From: Candidatus Argoarchaeum ethanivorans
Lineage (GTDB): Archaea > Halobacteriota > Methanosarcinia > Methanosarcinales > EX4572-44
NCBI GenBank assembly: GCA_004193545.1
Contig: RPGO01000028.1
Location: forward strand, 1-64,000
Length of the DNA stretch: 64,000 nt
Direction of reading: 5' to 3'
In this document: piece by piece, positions 44,818 to 55,670 of the stretch
Numbering within the stretch: the stretch's first letter is position 1
How the letters are laid out: every line of letters starts with the position of its first letter
Made by a program: the position numbers and the translations under genes
Notes under the pieces: generated by a model
The model's input: the letters and a program-made list of their open reading frames with translations, nothing else
Told to the model about the DNA's origin: nothing
Databases searched by the model: none

Positions 44818-45196
44818 TGCCTTCCTGAAAGTTTTAATGAACGTTTATTGATAGAGTTGTTTTGTGCTCGAACCGCGGAGCCCATGCAGAAGGGCAAAGA
44901 GAGAAGGTGCCTTTTCAGTTCTCCGCATTCTTTACGGTTGAGAAAAGCTATCTCATGATTGTATAAAAATAGCCACAACTTACCTGGAGCCATGTTCACA
45001 AATTTCAAGTAGCTTAAATTTTTTTTCAAAAATTGGATAAATTATCTACTGTAAGTCTCCTTACTCTGCAAATACTGCACACTCCATAAGATAGCGAATT
45101 GTAGAAACAACAAATCTTGATTATGCAGCAGTCAAGTTGTGCCATCCTTATGGTTAAAATCCTAAAACCCACACTTATTTTTATGGCTTGTTGAAG
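44818..45196. other. Gene-free stretch after the Hdr operon
   Basis: No gene is supported. A short inverted-looking region near 44880-44925 (CCGCGGAGCCCATGCAGAAG; CTTTTCAGTTCTCCGCATTC) could form an imperfect stem and may act in transcript ending. A weak palindrome-like CTTGATTATGCAGCAGTCAAG-related remnant lies near 45116. The minus-strand short frame (APGKLWLFLYNHEIAFLNRK) is not recognisable. Confidence 0.3.
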
Positions 45197-45268
45197 TGCG
45201 CCGATCGGGAATTGAACCCGAGTTTATGGCTTGGCAAGCCATAGTGATAACCTCTACACTACCGGCGC
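45197..45268 (-). tRNA. tRNA-Gly (GCC)
   Basis: 72 nt: acceptor GCGCCGG/TCGGCGC, anticodon stem ATGGC-TTGCCAA-GCCAT with GCC, T arm CTCGG-TTCAATT-CCCGA region, discriminator A. No intron, no encoded CCA. Confidence 0.95.
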
Positions 45269-45276
45269 AATTGATG

Positions 45277-45350
45277 TGCGTTGACCCGGACTTGAACCGG
45301 GGACATCTGCGTCTTCAGCGCAGCGCTCTCCCAGTCTGAGCTACCAACGC
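45277..45350 (-). tRNA. tRNA-Phe (GAA)
   Basis: 74 nt: acceptor GCGTTGG/TCAACGC, D stem GCTC/GAGC, anticodon arm CTGCG-CTGAAGA-CGCAG with GAA, T arm CCCGG-TTCAAGT-CCGGG, discriminator A. Eight bp separate it from tRNA-Gly, so the two are probably cotranscribed. It lies beside the GC-richer defence-like block. Confidence 0.95.
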
Positions 45351-45491
45351 ACATGCTGACTAATACTATTATCTTATATATGAAATCTTCGTTCCTGCAC
45401 GGCAATCAGGTGTAGAAATCTGGCACACTTCATGTATAAGAAATACAATAGTAACTGATGGTATCGGTTGTATTGTTCGTGAATCAGAATA

Positions 45492-48395
45492 TCATTCAGT
45501 TGAAACATCATCATCCAGACCAAGCTCCCGAAGAGCGATCCTTACCTCCTCGATCTTTTGATCCGAAACTCCACCTTCTGGAGCCGCTTCCACACTCAGT
45601 ACCAATTTAAGACCCTTGCCACTGGCAAACCTTGATAAAACCTTCGTGTAGAAATTCATCCATTTTTGTGATGGTACCTCTCCACTCCATGAAAGTTTCG
45701 TCGCACCTTCTGGCTGTGTGGGTGGGGGTGGTGGCGACTTAGAAATAATAGCTGCAGAGCTCTCGATCTCGCCGATCTTCGCTGTAACAACAAATCTACC
45801 CTCGTCCTGACCCGCCAGAAAAACACCAGTCACATCAATCGTTCCGCCGGCAGCAACCCATTCAACATCTTCTAAAGCGATCTCATGATTGTGCTGATCG
45901 AATCCTTTGACTGTAAATCTCGTTTCATTACCGGGTTCGACATGTCCTTTTAGAGGAGAGCTGTCCAATGTTGTCAGTTCTGGCGGTTCGATCTGCTTCT
46001 CTGCCTCCTCACCCGTTATGATGAACATGTCGTCAGATAATTCGATCTCGTTTACGAGTACGTCCTCGCCGTAATAGAACGGTTCATAGCCCCCATCTCT
46101 GGACTTACCTCCATACGCGATAATTTTATCCGAAACACCCCGTACAATCGTGTCTTTGATTGATTCGGCATCCAGCAGTCGTGGAAACTGTGGTGAAGCG
46201 AAGAAGACATCACGTACTGATTTTGCACTCCATTCTTTGAAGGCAGGAGGCCATTTTCTGACAAGGAAGTTCGGGCTAATACTATCCTCTATGACCCCAT
46301 CCTGACGCAGGCGAGTGAGAATCAAGGAAACCATCGAGTTCGCGGCGCTGGAATTAATCCGCCCAAGGTCGATGTGCTGTATTTGATTATCCTTTCCAAG
46401 AAACCTGATATGTTTGTAAGTTCTCCAGACGGTCTCCTTGAGGTCACGGCTTGATTTTTTAAGATTTTCGCCAAGTCTGCGTTTTTGTGTGTCATCCAGA
46501 TGAAGTTCTTCCTTCTCATCATCGATGTCTTTCCATGCCAGTAGTTTCCTGGCTTCTTCATTGAGTTTATCAGAAGAATCCGGGACAATCCAGATCAGGG
46601 CACTCTTGAATGTGCGAGCAGAAGTTCCATACTCTCGTGTAAATGACTCGATGAACTCGCTGGTTCTCTTCTCATCAGTTAGCAATAGATCTGGCGGGGG
46701 GATAACCAGTATTAATGCTGCCCTATCCGGAATGTCTCCGCTCTTTTCAGGGAAGAAGACCTTCTCGATCTCGCCTTTTAGAAATACATTTCGGATATCG
46801 GCGCGTACCAGTTCCTCGATCTTCGGATCCTGGATGACAGATAAACGATCTGCCAGCATTTTATTCAGTTGAACTCGCTGAGTAAAGCGATAGCGGTTTC
46901 TTCCAACCTCGAGGTAGTAACAGGATTCTCCAAGTGTTTCAAGTACAGTCTCGATATTCCCGATATCCATTTCCGGTTCAAAAGCAGCCAGACGAATCTC
47001 GGAGAGTGTAGCTTCGGTTCTTTCCTGCCCACCATTGGACTCAAAGAATATTGTGGTCGCAACCTTTCGATGCAGGCGGGCTTCCTTGATGGAGTCTGCG
47101 GCTTCGTAATCGAGCATTATAGAATGTGCGTCTGGCTTTCCGCAGATGTCTGTGGTTACAGCCGTTTCCAGTCGGGATTCGCCAAGTTGTTCAAAGATGG
47201 CTGCCCTGAAGTTGGGATCGTCCAGAGGCGCAGAACCAAACGTGATCAGCAGGTCGCTGTGTGATCCTTTGTAACCATCACGATACGCTTTTGACACCCA
47301 CAGCGCAAGTAACCGTAAGATGCCTCTTGTTTGCTGGAAGTGGGGCAGACTCCGCCATTTACGTTCGAAGACCGAGAGTACTGTGGGATGGAACGGATAC
47401 GATGCACGAAAAGCCTCTTTGGCACGATCTACGGGGAAATCTACCTGACTGCGATGATCTACTATCCAGTCTGCATGAGCTACGATGGTCGCTTCAGCAT
47501 CGTCTGGCACTCCCGTCCATTCAAAGAGTCGCCTCCGGATGATTTCAGATGTCTCATCCTCTGCTGACATCACCACAGCCTTACCGACCCGGTCTAACAA
47601 CTTTTCGAAACGTTTGTAATCCGAAAAGTCTTCTGAAGTCATCTCTAACTCAGAGGCAGGTATCGAGACCACGAGAACAACTCTATCCTGACCCCGTGCC
47701 TCTTCTGATAGATTCTGCAGAAAGTCGTAAAACTGTGTCACCATACCATCCTCTCGGAATCGGCTGACGTAGTTCATCACTTCATCCATCAGGATCAAAC
47801 ACGGACGGTCTTTTGGCAGAAATTCCCGGATCACATCATTTCCCGGCACGATCGATCGTTTGTCATGTTCTTCCACGATCTCGAAGGACTCGAGTCCGCC
47901 AAGCTGCCACGCAATCTCGCCCCATAGGGTCTTTCGCAACGGTTCACCGTCCTTTCCGCCGCGTCCTCTGATTGAATCGAATTCAGTACCGACGAAGACT
48001 GCTGTTGCTGCTTCAGGGACTGCATTAACTCCTGCTCGTTCGAGAATATTATTAACTCCAATCCATGACGCTGCTTCTTGACCACCGCGGGCAAGATGGT
48101 ACAGCAAAGCCAGAGCATGAGTCTTACCGCCACCGAACTGGGTCGCCATGTTAAATACTGCTGATGTCTCGACTCGTATTCCTGAAAGGCGGCGGATGAC
48201 TTCAGCAGATAAACTTTCAAGTCCTTTCGTCAGATATGTCCGTTCAAAGAAACGCTCTGGGTGCTGGTAATACTCCGGAGCCCTTTCATTCCGTATCTGA
48301 TCCAGATGCACAGCAAACTCGGAGGCATCCAGAGGCTTTCCTTCTCTCAGGTCTTCTCTCGGTTTTACGACATTGTACCATTGTTTAAGCGTCAT
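45492..48395 (-). CDS. DUF499-family AAA+ ATPase, defence-associated
   Basis: 967 aa. Begins MTLKQWYNVVKPREDLREGK; Walker A region MATQFGGGKTHALALLYHLA near 83-102, the DUF499 signature; Walker B PCLILMDEVMNYVSRFRED near 200-218; a long regulatory middle, then beta-rich C-terminal segments (FTVKGFDQHNHEIALEDVEW) and a final small domain preceded by a Pro run (SPPPPPTQPEG). DUF499 proteins are usually encoded with DUF1156 DNA methylases and SNF2-type helicases, as here, and are regarded as defence-type genes; biochemical role unknown. Last gene of the cassette, 42 bp after the nucleotidyltransferase. This reading frame is intact. Base composition is clearly richer in G+C than the Hdr operon. 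Confidence 0.9.
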   Translation of the reverse strand: MTLKQWYNVVKPREDLREGKPLDASEFAVHLDQIRNERAPEYYQHPERFFERTYLTKGLESLSAEVIRRLSGIRVETSAVFNMATQFGGGKTHALALLYHLARGGQEAASWIGVNNILERAGVNAVPEAATAVFVGTEFDSIRGRGGKDGEPLRKTLWGEIAWQLGGLESFEIVEEHDKRSIVPGNDVIREFLPKDRPCLILMDEVMNYVSRFREDGMVTQFYDFLQNLSEEARGQDRVVLVVSIPASELEMTSEDFSDYKRFEKLLDRVGKAVVMSAEDETSEIIRRRLFEWTGVPDDAEATIVAHADWIVDHRSQVDFPVDRAKEAFRASYPFHPTVLSVFERKWRSLPHFQQTRGILRLLALWVSKAYRDGYKGSHSDLLITFGSAPLDDPNFRAAIFEQLGESRLETAVTTDICGKPDAHSIMLDYEAADSIKEARLHRKVATTIFFESNGGQERTEATLSEIRLAAFEPEMDIGNIETVLETLGESCYYLEVGRNRYRFTQRVQLNKMLADRLSVIQDPKIEELVRADIRNVFLKGEIEKVFFPEKSGDIPDRAALILVIPPPDLLLTDEKRTSEFIESFTREYGTSARTFKSALIWIVPDSSDKLNEEARKLLAWKDIDDEKEELHLDDTQKRRLGENLKKSSRDLKETVWRTYKHIRFLGKDNQIQHIDLGRINSSAANSMVSLILTRLRQDGVIEDSISPNFLVRKWPPAFKEWSAKSVRDVFFASPQFPRLLDAESIKDTIVRGVSDKIIAYGGKSRDGGYEPFYYGEDVLVNEIELSDDMFIITGEEAEKQIEPPELTTLDSSPLKGHVEPGNETRFTVKGFDQHNHEIALEDVEWVAAGGTIDVTGVFLAGQDEGRFVVTAKIGEIESSAAIISKSPPPPPTQPEGATKLSWSGEVPSQKWMNFYTKVLSRFASGKGLKLVLSVEAAPEGGVSDQKIEEVRIALRELGLDDDVSTE

Positions 48396-48437
48396 TTTAG
48401 TCCCTCTTTTTCAAATAACAGTTCAAGTTCAGGCAGA

Positions 48438-48740
48438 TCATTCTGCATAAACTACCTCTGCTTCTTTAATTACTTCATCACGGAAGTATTTGCTCAGCGA
48501 GTTCTTTGTTACGAGGTCTACTTTCGGAACACAGGGAAAGAGTGTTTTCATCTCCTCTTCCATTTCAACCATAGTAAACAGCCCAACCGGGATTTTGAAC
48601 TCTATCAGCAGATCAAGATCGCTGTCCGGTCGCATGTCCCAGTGCATGGCTGAACCAAAGACCGCGAGCCGTCTGATATTGTGCTTGCAGCAGTATTCAG
48701 AAACCTGTGTCCGGTCAAATTTCACCTGTTCTGCGATCAT
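48438..48740 (-). CDS. MNT-type minimal nucleotidyltransferase
   Basis: 100 aa. The motif LAVFGSAMHWDMRPDSDLDLLIEF is the polymerase-beta superfamily GS-x10-D-x-D signature of MntA-like proteins. In HepT-MntA modules, MntA AMPylates the HEPN toxin HepT; no HEPN gene accompanies it here. It lies between the DUF1156 methylase (its stop TAA ends 1 bp before this ATG) and the DUF499 gene, so it is part of the cassette transcript. It could silence a toxin elsewhere or modify a cassette protein; both are guesses. Confidence 0.88.
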   Translation of the reverse strand: MIAEQVKFDRTQVSEYCCKHNIRRLAVFGSAMHWDMRPDSDLDLLIEFKIPVGLFTMVEMEEEMKTLFPCVPKVDLVTKNSLSKYFRDEVIKEAEVVYAE

Positions 48741-48741
48741 T

Positions 48742-51654
48742 TTAGAGCCCCAACCCCTTCTTTCTTGCTAATACGCCCTCAATCCAACGTTTCTCACTGG
48801 TGCCGCCTGGATAGAGTTTGTGGAGTGGTTCAGCCAGCCGCCAGAAGCGAGTGTCCTGTCCGACACCATCCTCCACCAGAAAACGCTTCAGGGCATCACT
48901 GCGACCATCTCCAAAGAGGAGCATCGCCTGATGGATGCGATCAAGAACAGTCATTCCTGCTGCCGGATGGATTTTTGGGTCTCTCTCAATGTCGGTCTCT
49001 TCCTCTGCATCGGTAGGCTCGCCGGAGAGTGTTGTCTGTTTTGTCTTTTCCTTCTTACTGCCTATTGGGGCAAAGGTATCGTCTTTGCTAAAGAGATATT
49101 GTTTGCGCTCTTCTACAGGCAGCAGTCGGGCTTTGCCTTTTTCGATCTCGACAAGATGCGGGAGACTTTCCAGATGCACTTCCAACCCCTGAGCGATCTT
49201 GCGGGCAGCGTCGTATTCCAGAGCAAAGCCACCTGCTCCGGGAGCTTTGTTAGATGCGCTCGCGTCTGCCTGTGTGCCGCCATTGCCGTTGCCATTTGCA
49301 CTGGCGGAAAGCGTCCACAGCCACATAGCAGTGAGGCGTGCATCCTCCTCAAAGCCAGTGGCATCAGCCCCCGCAAAAATCGTGTCGAGTGCTTCGTTTG
49401 TGACTGCCGCCCAGACGTACTCCATGTACTCCCCAAGTGTTACCTGCTCGCCGCTTGCTTTCTCTACGCTCGAATATCTGGAGAATATCTCCATTGCAGG
49501 ACCGAGGCAGGAAAAGATTGCATCTGCACCAACGATGTTTTCTTCGACAAGGTGCGGCATCCATTCGTGGATGCGTCCCGGGAGTTCATGAAGCACATCA
49601 CGCCACTCGCCGACGCGGTCAGGGTTCTGGCGAGGGCGGCAGACGAGATGGATGGATGAGGCGAGGACGGCGGAGTTCATGGCACGCAGGCGCGATCCCA
49701 TCTCGGTGTCGATAGGCCAGGAACCAGTAACAGTCCAGCCCGCATCTATCATCGCCTGAAGTTGCGCTTCCCATCCGGCAGTGGACTTGTAGGCAAAGAA
49801 ATACCACACCAATACCGTCAGGAGCAAGTATCCTTCTACCTTTAGACATGGCTTGCCCCATCGTTGCCTCGAAATAGGCTTTGTCCTTGCCTTTTATCTC
49901 GTCCACGATGCACTCATTATCTTTAGGCGCAAGACCTGTGGAAAAAAGATCTGTGTAGTGGTTTCCAATCGTCCGTTTGAGCCAGACGATGAAAAAATCG
50001 GAAAGGTCTGCATAGGGGACTGCATCGTAATATGGGGGGTCGGTGAAAAAGCATTGAGCAGCAGCATCTGGGAGAAGATGGGCTGTAGCAGAAGATTGTT
50101 CGACAGTACCGCCCCGATTACCTATAGGCGTGCTTGTCATCTCAATCATTTTGATAACCCAATGCAAGAGCGCTCCAAAGTCGCCACTTGCACCTCCCAA
50201 AATATTAGATTCAGAAAAATCCCACACCATGGGAAGTGCTTGTCGTCCAAAAGTGTCGACGAGATTTTCCCCCAACGGCTTCCAACGGCATAAAGATGAA
50301 TTATACTGGACGGCTTTGTCAACTATAAAAGCCAAACACGTCTGCACCGCCGTCGCCATCCCATTCTCATGTTCATCAGCCAGATTCTCCCCCACCTCAT
50401 GTACCAGCCGCACGAGTGTTGTCAGTGCCAGCGCCTGCCGTGGAGCAAAAAGGTCACCCCATTGCTCCATGCCATACAGTTGTACTCGAAATCCCAATGT
50501 GCCCTGTGGTGGTAATGGTTCATCCGGCACCAGACTCATCGCCCCATCATGCACCCCTTCCGCCGCTCCAGTTCCTCTGCCGCATTCTGTACCGCCTCCA
50601 GATCGCGCTCTGTCGGCAGCCGGTAGAACCGCCCCATTTGTCCAAGTCGTGTCGTAACCACACAGAAAAGCCGCGCATCCTCTGCCCCGCCCCGGCGTGC
50701 CTTTAGCTGCTGCCGCACCGATTTAACAGGCGTTGTGAATCCGCAGCACGGACAGGTCGCACTCCCGCGCCGGACTGTTCCGTCAGCCACATCCTGCGCT
50801 CTCACATCCTTAATGATCTCAAAGTCCACTCGCTTCTCATCGGGTTTTGGGACGATACGCAGAGCCACAGATCGCTTATTCTTTTTTGCAAGCCAGAGAG
50901 AGCGCATCAGCGGAACCTCAGCACCGCACCCCGGACCCTCGCACGTAATCGTCCGAGCCCAAAGATATGCGATCGGTGTTGCGCCGTCCGGGTCTTCTGG
51001 ATAGAACTCAGCAAGTCCCTTCTCTGCCTCCTGCTTGATCCACTCGCCCCACTTACGCACCCCATCTGCAAGATGCCGCCCGTGTCTCGGGATGTACTCA
51101 AGCACGACCTTGTTGAGGAGCACTGCCACGGGGTTTAAGTCGCTTGCAAAGGCATCTGCGCCCACTCGCAGCGCCTCAAGCGGAATTGCCCCGCCTCCGG
51201 CAAAGGGATCCACGACAAGCGGCTTTGTTCCGGGCACGCCGCCCAGCGCCTCGTGTGCTGCCTGTGTCAGCGCCCGACTAACATCCAGATACTCCTTCTT
51301 TGTTGAGTTATCCCAGTTGGCAAAGTCGGCGATGAAATCAAGGAGAGCGCGGCGAAGTTCCGGCGGGTCATCGAGATTGCGGGTCTGCAAGCCCATCGGG
51401 TCCCAGAACTTCTGCATGATCATGGTTGCCGCCTTTCTGAACTCTTCCGGGCAGAGTGGTTTAGCAGGATCGATCCAGAGCGCGGCGCAGAGCACAGCCC
51501 GGCACGCAGCAAGCGGGCGTCTTGCCCACCAGATGTGAAGCGTCGAGATGTGTCCGTGTCTGATGCTTTTTTCGCGGCGGGCGTGTGCGCTGATTTTTTT
51601 GATGGGGAGATCTACCTCGATTAAGCGTTTGGGGTATCGGTCGCCATCATTCAT
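48742..51654 (-). pseudogene. DUF1156 adenine-specific DNA methylase, two frameshifts
   Basis: Three consecutive frames together give one protein of roughly 970 aa. Part 1 (51654-50536): MNDGDRYPKRLIEVDLPIKK, then HISTLHIWWARRPLAACRAV (DUF1156 signature), PLVVDPFAGGGAIPLEALRV (SAM-binding motif I), zinc-ribbon CEGPGCGAEVP and CPCCGFTTP. Near 50545 the frame shifts to part 2 (to 49619) with the catalytic motif AAQCFFTDPPYYDAVPYADL. Near 49815 it shifts to part 3 (to 48742) with STAGWEAQLQAMIDAGWTVT and SSIHLVCRPR. Each break is repaired by one base. N6-adenine methylation would be the ancestral activity. The start overlaps the helicase stop (ATGA). Real inactivation or a sequencing error cannot be told apart here. 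Confidence 0.88.
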
Positions 51655-54600
51655 TTCTCAGCCTCCAGTATCTCATCTGCACCCATATAATAATGCTCAA
51701 TTGTAACGAGTGGTTCCCATCCAAGTCGCGCAGGATTCCGAACAGTGTGAACCTCCGGTTCTGTTGAGCAGTTGAACACAACGTAAAGCCAGTAATCCTC
51801 CTTCAATCGCTCGGCTGTCTTGTACTCGTTGGTGGTAAGTGCAACCTCACCCACAGTTGCTCGTCCCTTGACCTCGATGAACCTGACAACGATTGCGGTC
51901 TGTGGGTCTTCCGGATGGGCTTTGCGGGATATGAGGTCAAAACCACGGTTATCAGCCTCCACGCTTTCCACCACCCAGCCCCTCGCCTCTTCGTAAGCAA
52001 CCGCCGCCTGAACCGCAGTCTTCTCGATCTCGTCATTGCGAACCATAGACGCAATCTCTGGTGAGTTGCGTTCCGGGTGTGGCAGTACCCATGCCCTGCC
52101 GTGATGCCTGATATCGGCAATGGTGCAGTGGCGTTCATGTTGCAGTTCTTCCCGACGCCCCTCCAGACGACCGTTTAACTCAAAGAGACGATCCTCAAAC
52201 TGTTTGATTCGTCCGTCAAGACCCTGCTCTGTTGAACCGGATTCCTTTGCTGAAATAAGTTCTGCGAATTGGCACTGTATCCAATCAATGATGGCACTCA
52301 GACTGATCTCAATATGGCATGAAATCGTTTCAATCTCCTTCTCACGCTCTGTGGTTACTTCTTCGAGTAAGGGCTGGAGCGCATCTCTGACGAGTGCATG
52401 TTCGATCTGGTCACGATCCGGAAGTCCGGTATCATCCGGGATGTGTGTGTCGATGTTGCCAGACGCAGGAACCATATCCAAAAAGATGGTAGGTTGTCTT
52501 ACCGCCATCATTCCGTCCATAGCAGTCTCAACCACGAACAAACGGCGGTGCAGAACCTTCCCGCGCCCATCTCGAATTGCGGCTGAAAGAACATCCAGTC
52601 GGGCAGGCTCTTTGCGGTTGAGGTCATAGAAAACCGTACCTCGCCGCAGGTCGCTTTGCACACGCTGCAACACTTCTTCGCGCACACATTCAAATAATGG
52701 ATGCCCAGGAGTTACCCATTCGAGCGTTGGATTACCTTTCAGATACTCCTTGTCAAATACGATCTGTTTATATTCATGCCCCAGTCTTCCAAAACGATGC
52801 TCCAGCCGCTCTCCGATTCGCCAGAGCGTACGTGGAATCCGTCCAATGCGGTAAATATGGTCTTTCCCTCTTGTTTCCTTTGGGTTGATGGCAGCAAGAG
52901 GTGCGGCATGGACAAAGAAATCCTCGATAACCTCCGGAACCAACCGTCGCTCTTTTGCTTCCGTCCTTCTGCCAATCAAAGCCGCAAGGTTCAGTTCCTG
53001 CGTTGCAAGTCCCTCCAGTGCAGATGCTGTTATCCTCTTGAAGCGTTCTGTGTCCACCTGCGTAACTATGCGGTCTTTGATAGCCTCCTCCGTGAGGCTG
53101 CGGGCATACATCTTCCGCAACATTTGTTCCAGCTGGTTTGAAGGAAACACATCCCCGAGAACGTTGAATATTTTTCCGGTTCTTTTTGGGTCCAGATCTG
53201 ATTCGATCTGTCTCAGGCGGTCGAAGAGTTTCTGCAGAACGCGTCCCTCTCTTGTGTTGGTAGAAACGAAGTTGAAAATTAAACAGTCATTATCCTGACC
53301 ATAACGATGGATTCGCCCCATGCGCTGTTCCAGTCTCATTGGATTCCATGGTATGTCGTAGTTGATCATAAACCAGCAAAACTGGAGGTTAATGCCTTCT
53401 CCGGCAGCTTCTGTTGCCACCATAATCTGTACATCATCCCGGAACGCTCGCTCAGCATGAAGGCGCGTGCCATAAGTATCCTGATTCCCAATCTTCATAC
53501 CTCCGTGGATCTGAGTTACAGTTAGACCCCACGCCTGCAATTTTTCAACCAGATAGTCAAGAGTGTCCTTATGTTCTGTAAAGATGAGAAGTTTCATCCC
53601 GGGGTCCTCAAAGATTCCTTGTTTGGTGATCGCCTCTTTTAGTTTGATGAGTTTTGATTCCACTTCACTCTCTTCCAGTACCATAGCACGGTCCGCGAGT
53701 CTGGTAAGTTGCATAATATCTTCCTTCAGTGCGCCCGGATCAACAGACGCCACCACACCTTCCAGCTCGGCGATTATTTCCTGTTGCTCTTCGTTCGTCC
53801 TGTCGTAAAAGTCATCAGGGCGGCGTTTTGCTATCTGCTCCTGCCGATACGCTTCTGGATCTTCGAGAATCTTCTGACGTTTATCGCGCATCCGTTCAAG
53901 GCTGCGGCGCACCGCATAAACACTGGACGCAAATCGCCGTGAAGCATAGCCATCGTGAAGCCCAGCGCCCTCCCCCTCGGAGAATCGTCCTGTGATGCTT
54001 TTATTGATTGATCCTCCACATAACGAGTCAGTGCATCATAGAACTCGTACTCGCCGTCATCGATTTGAAATTCTACAGTCTGTACTTCGCGGTTTGTGAA
54101 AAGTTTCTTGACTACACCCGTATTTGGATCGGGGAAAGTAACTAAGGCGTCTTTAGTACGCCGTAGATAAAAAGGAGCATGATTACGCCGCATAGCTTCT
54201 TCAAGGCTCGCCACATCACCATAAACGTCTTTATCCAGTAGTTCCAAAAAGAGACAGAAATTCTTAGGGTCCCCCTTGTGCGGTGTTGCCGTCATCAACA
54301 GATAGTGATCTGTCATCGATGACAGGTTCTCACCTAAACGGTACATCAGCGTCTTTTTATCCCTGCTATACGCACTCATCTTGTGCGCTTCATCCACGAT
54401 GATCAGATCCCAGTGAGACGAGAGAAGGCTCTCCTTTGCATCCTCAATACGGGAAACCCATGAGATCGACGTAATGACCTGATTCTTCTCCTGCCATGGG
54501 TTTGATCCATAAGTGGCACGGAGCACATCGCTACGGATAATCTCAAAGTTCTCGTGGAATTTATCCAACATCTCACGCTGCCACTGGAATGAAAGATTTG

Positions 54601-55072
54601 CAGGTGTCACGATAAGCGTTCTTTCAACAAGACCACGAATTTTCATCTCTTTCAGGAGAAGCCCTGCCATTATAGTCTTTCCTGCTCCAGGGTCGTCAGC
54701 CAGAAGGAACCTGATACGCGGAAGAGTCAGGAAATAATCATAGACTGCCTCCAGCTGGTGGGGAAGAGGATCGACCTGTGCGATAGACAAAGAGAAGTAA
54801 GGATCATATTCGTAAGCCATGCCGAGTCTCAATGCTTCAATACCAAGGCGAAAATGAGACGGATTGCCATCAAATGGTTCTTTTTCAGGAGTAGCCTCAA
54901 GTGTTTCGAGTTGCTCAGTGTCAAGTATTGGTTCGTGAACCTTGCCTGTTGTAAGCCCTTTTCCGATTAGCTTGATCGCATCGCCCATCGGTACAACTGT
55001 AATTATCTCTACGGGCTCGGGAAAAATGGGTCCACGGACGATTATATTTGGCTTAATGTCTTCTCTTTTCAT
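51651..55072 (-). pseudogene. SNF2-type helicase with DUF3883 C-terminus, one frameshift
   Basis: Two frames form one protein of about 1,140 aa. Part 1 (55072 to about 53930): DPLPHQLEAVYDYFLTLPRI, Walker A LLADDPGAGKTIMAGLLLKE, WDLIIVDEAHKMSAYSRDKK (motif II DEAH), YLLMTATPHKGDPKNF (motif III). After YEFYDALTRYVEDQ the frame breaks near 53935; adding one base joins ALGFTMAMLH to RRFASSVYAVRRSLERMRDK. Part 2: MKLLIFTEHKDTLDYLVEKL, MVATEAAGEGINLQFCWFMI, QRMGRIHRYGQ (motif VI), a coiled-coil region, and a C-terminal DUF3883-like nuclease-fold region (DNRGFDLISRKAHP, VVRFIEVKGRA). First gene of the cassette. DISARM-type defence systems also pair SNF2 helicases with methylases. Confidence 0.88.
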
Positions 55073-55298
55073 CTTTTGGCATCCTCTTTGTTACTACGCA
55101 TGTTACACACAACCTGCTTTTATGTATAATTGCTGTTTCATTACCAGATGTTCTTCTTGCATATTACAATGAGATAGTACGGACAAAACACCCTGTCCGG
55201 CACATCTCCATACTCGCACCTAATTTTTTTACTCTGCGTACCAATGGGTCGTCATGAAGTAACCTCCGCAACTTTGAATCCATAAAAGTTTCCAACCA

Positions 55299-55355
55299 AG
55301 ATTACACAGATTTCCACGAGATTAATCTTGTGATAATCTTCTCGTAATCTCGTGG
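55299..55355. repeat. Dispersed ACGAGATTA palindromic repeat, copy B
   Basis: Starts AGATTACACAGATTTCC, contains CACGAGATTAATCTTGTG with one pair changed relative to copy A at 1306-1351, and a third half-site CTCGTAATCTCGTGG with a short insertion. Same orientation as copy A. Confidence 0.75.
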
Positions 55356-55576
55356 CCCAATATTTTTGACCAGGAACTTTTTATGCCATAACGTTCGACG
55401 TTAAGTTATACGGAGTTGTGTCTGTGCAGGAAGTAGTATTGTGACTATATGGAACGGCTCACACAATAGGTTACCCTAAATGATCTGGTTGTGCCTATGA
55501 TATGTTTTCGGTGAATATCTGGGAGATAGTCAGTTACGTGGAGATTCCTGTATGTAGAAATACAATAGTAATTATT

Positions 55577-55668
55577 GACTGCACAGCACTGACATAACTT
55601 CGTGTGTGGAAAATAACATTTAATTCTTGATTGCGCCAGCAATCAAGTGCATAGAAAATAACGAATAC
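55577..55668. repeat. Dispersed palindromic repeat cluster, degenerate
   Basis: Contains CTGCACAG...ACTTCGTGTGTGG remnants and TTGATTGC-GCCA-GCAATCAAG (about 55632-55653) with the GTGCATAGAAAATAACG linker seen inverted at 13.5 and 20.3 kb. It abuts the stop of the RPA-associated gene. Confidence 0.7.
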
Positions 55669-55670
55669 TT

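Larger units (their letters stand above)
55073..55670. other. Gene-poor stretch upstream of the helicase
   Basis: Holds two repeat families (55299-55355 and 55577-55668, listed separately) and presumably the promoter of the helicase cassette near 55090-55150. A 39-codon minus-strand frame (55164-55283, MDSKLRRLLHDDPLVRRVKK) precedes the helicase; it is unrecognised and may be chance or a remnant. Nothing else is seen. Confidence 0.35.

Noticed and set aside
45277-45350. tRNA-Phe as attachment site of the defence cassette
   Set aside because: No duplicated tRNA 3' end was found on the far side near 55 kb and no integrase lies in between.
48820-49659. 279-codon plus-strand frame opposite the DUF1156 methylase
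   Set aside because: Antisense shadow in GC-richer DNA, low-complexity and without recognisable domains; the minus strand encodes the methylase C-terminal part.
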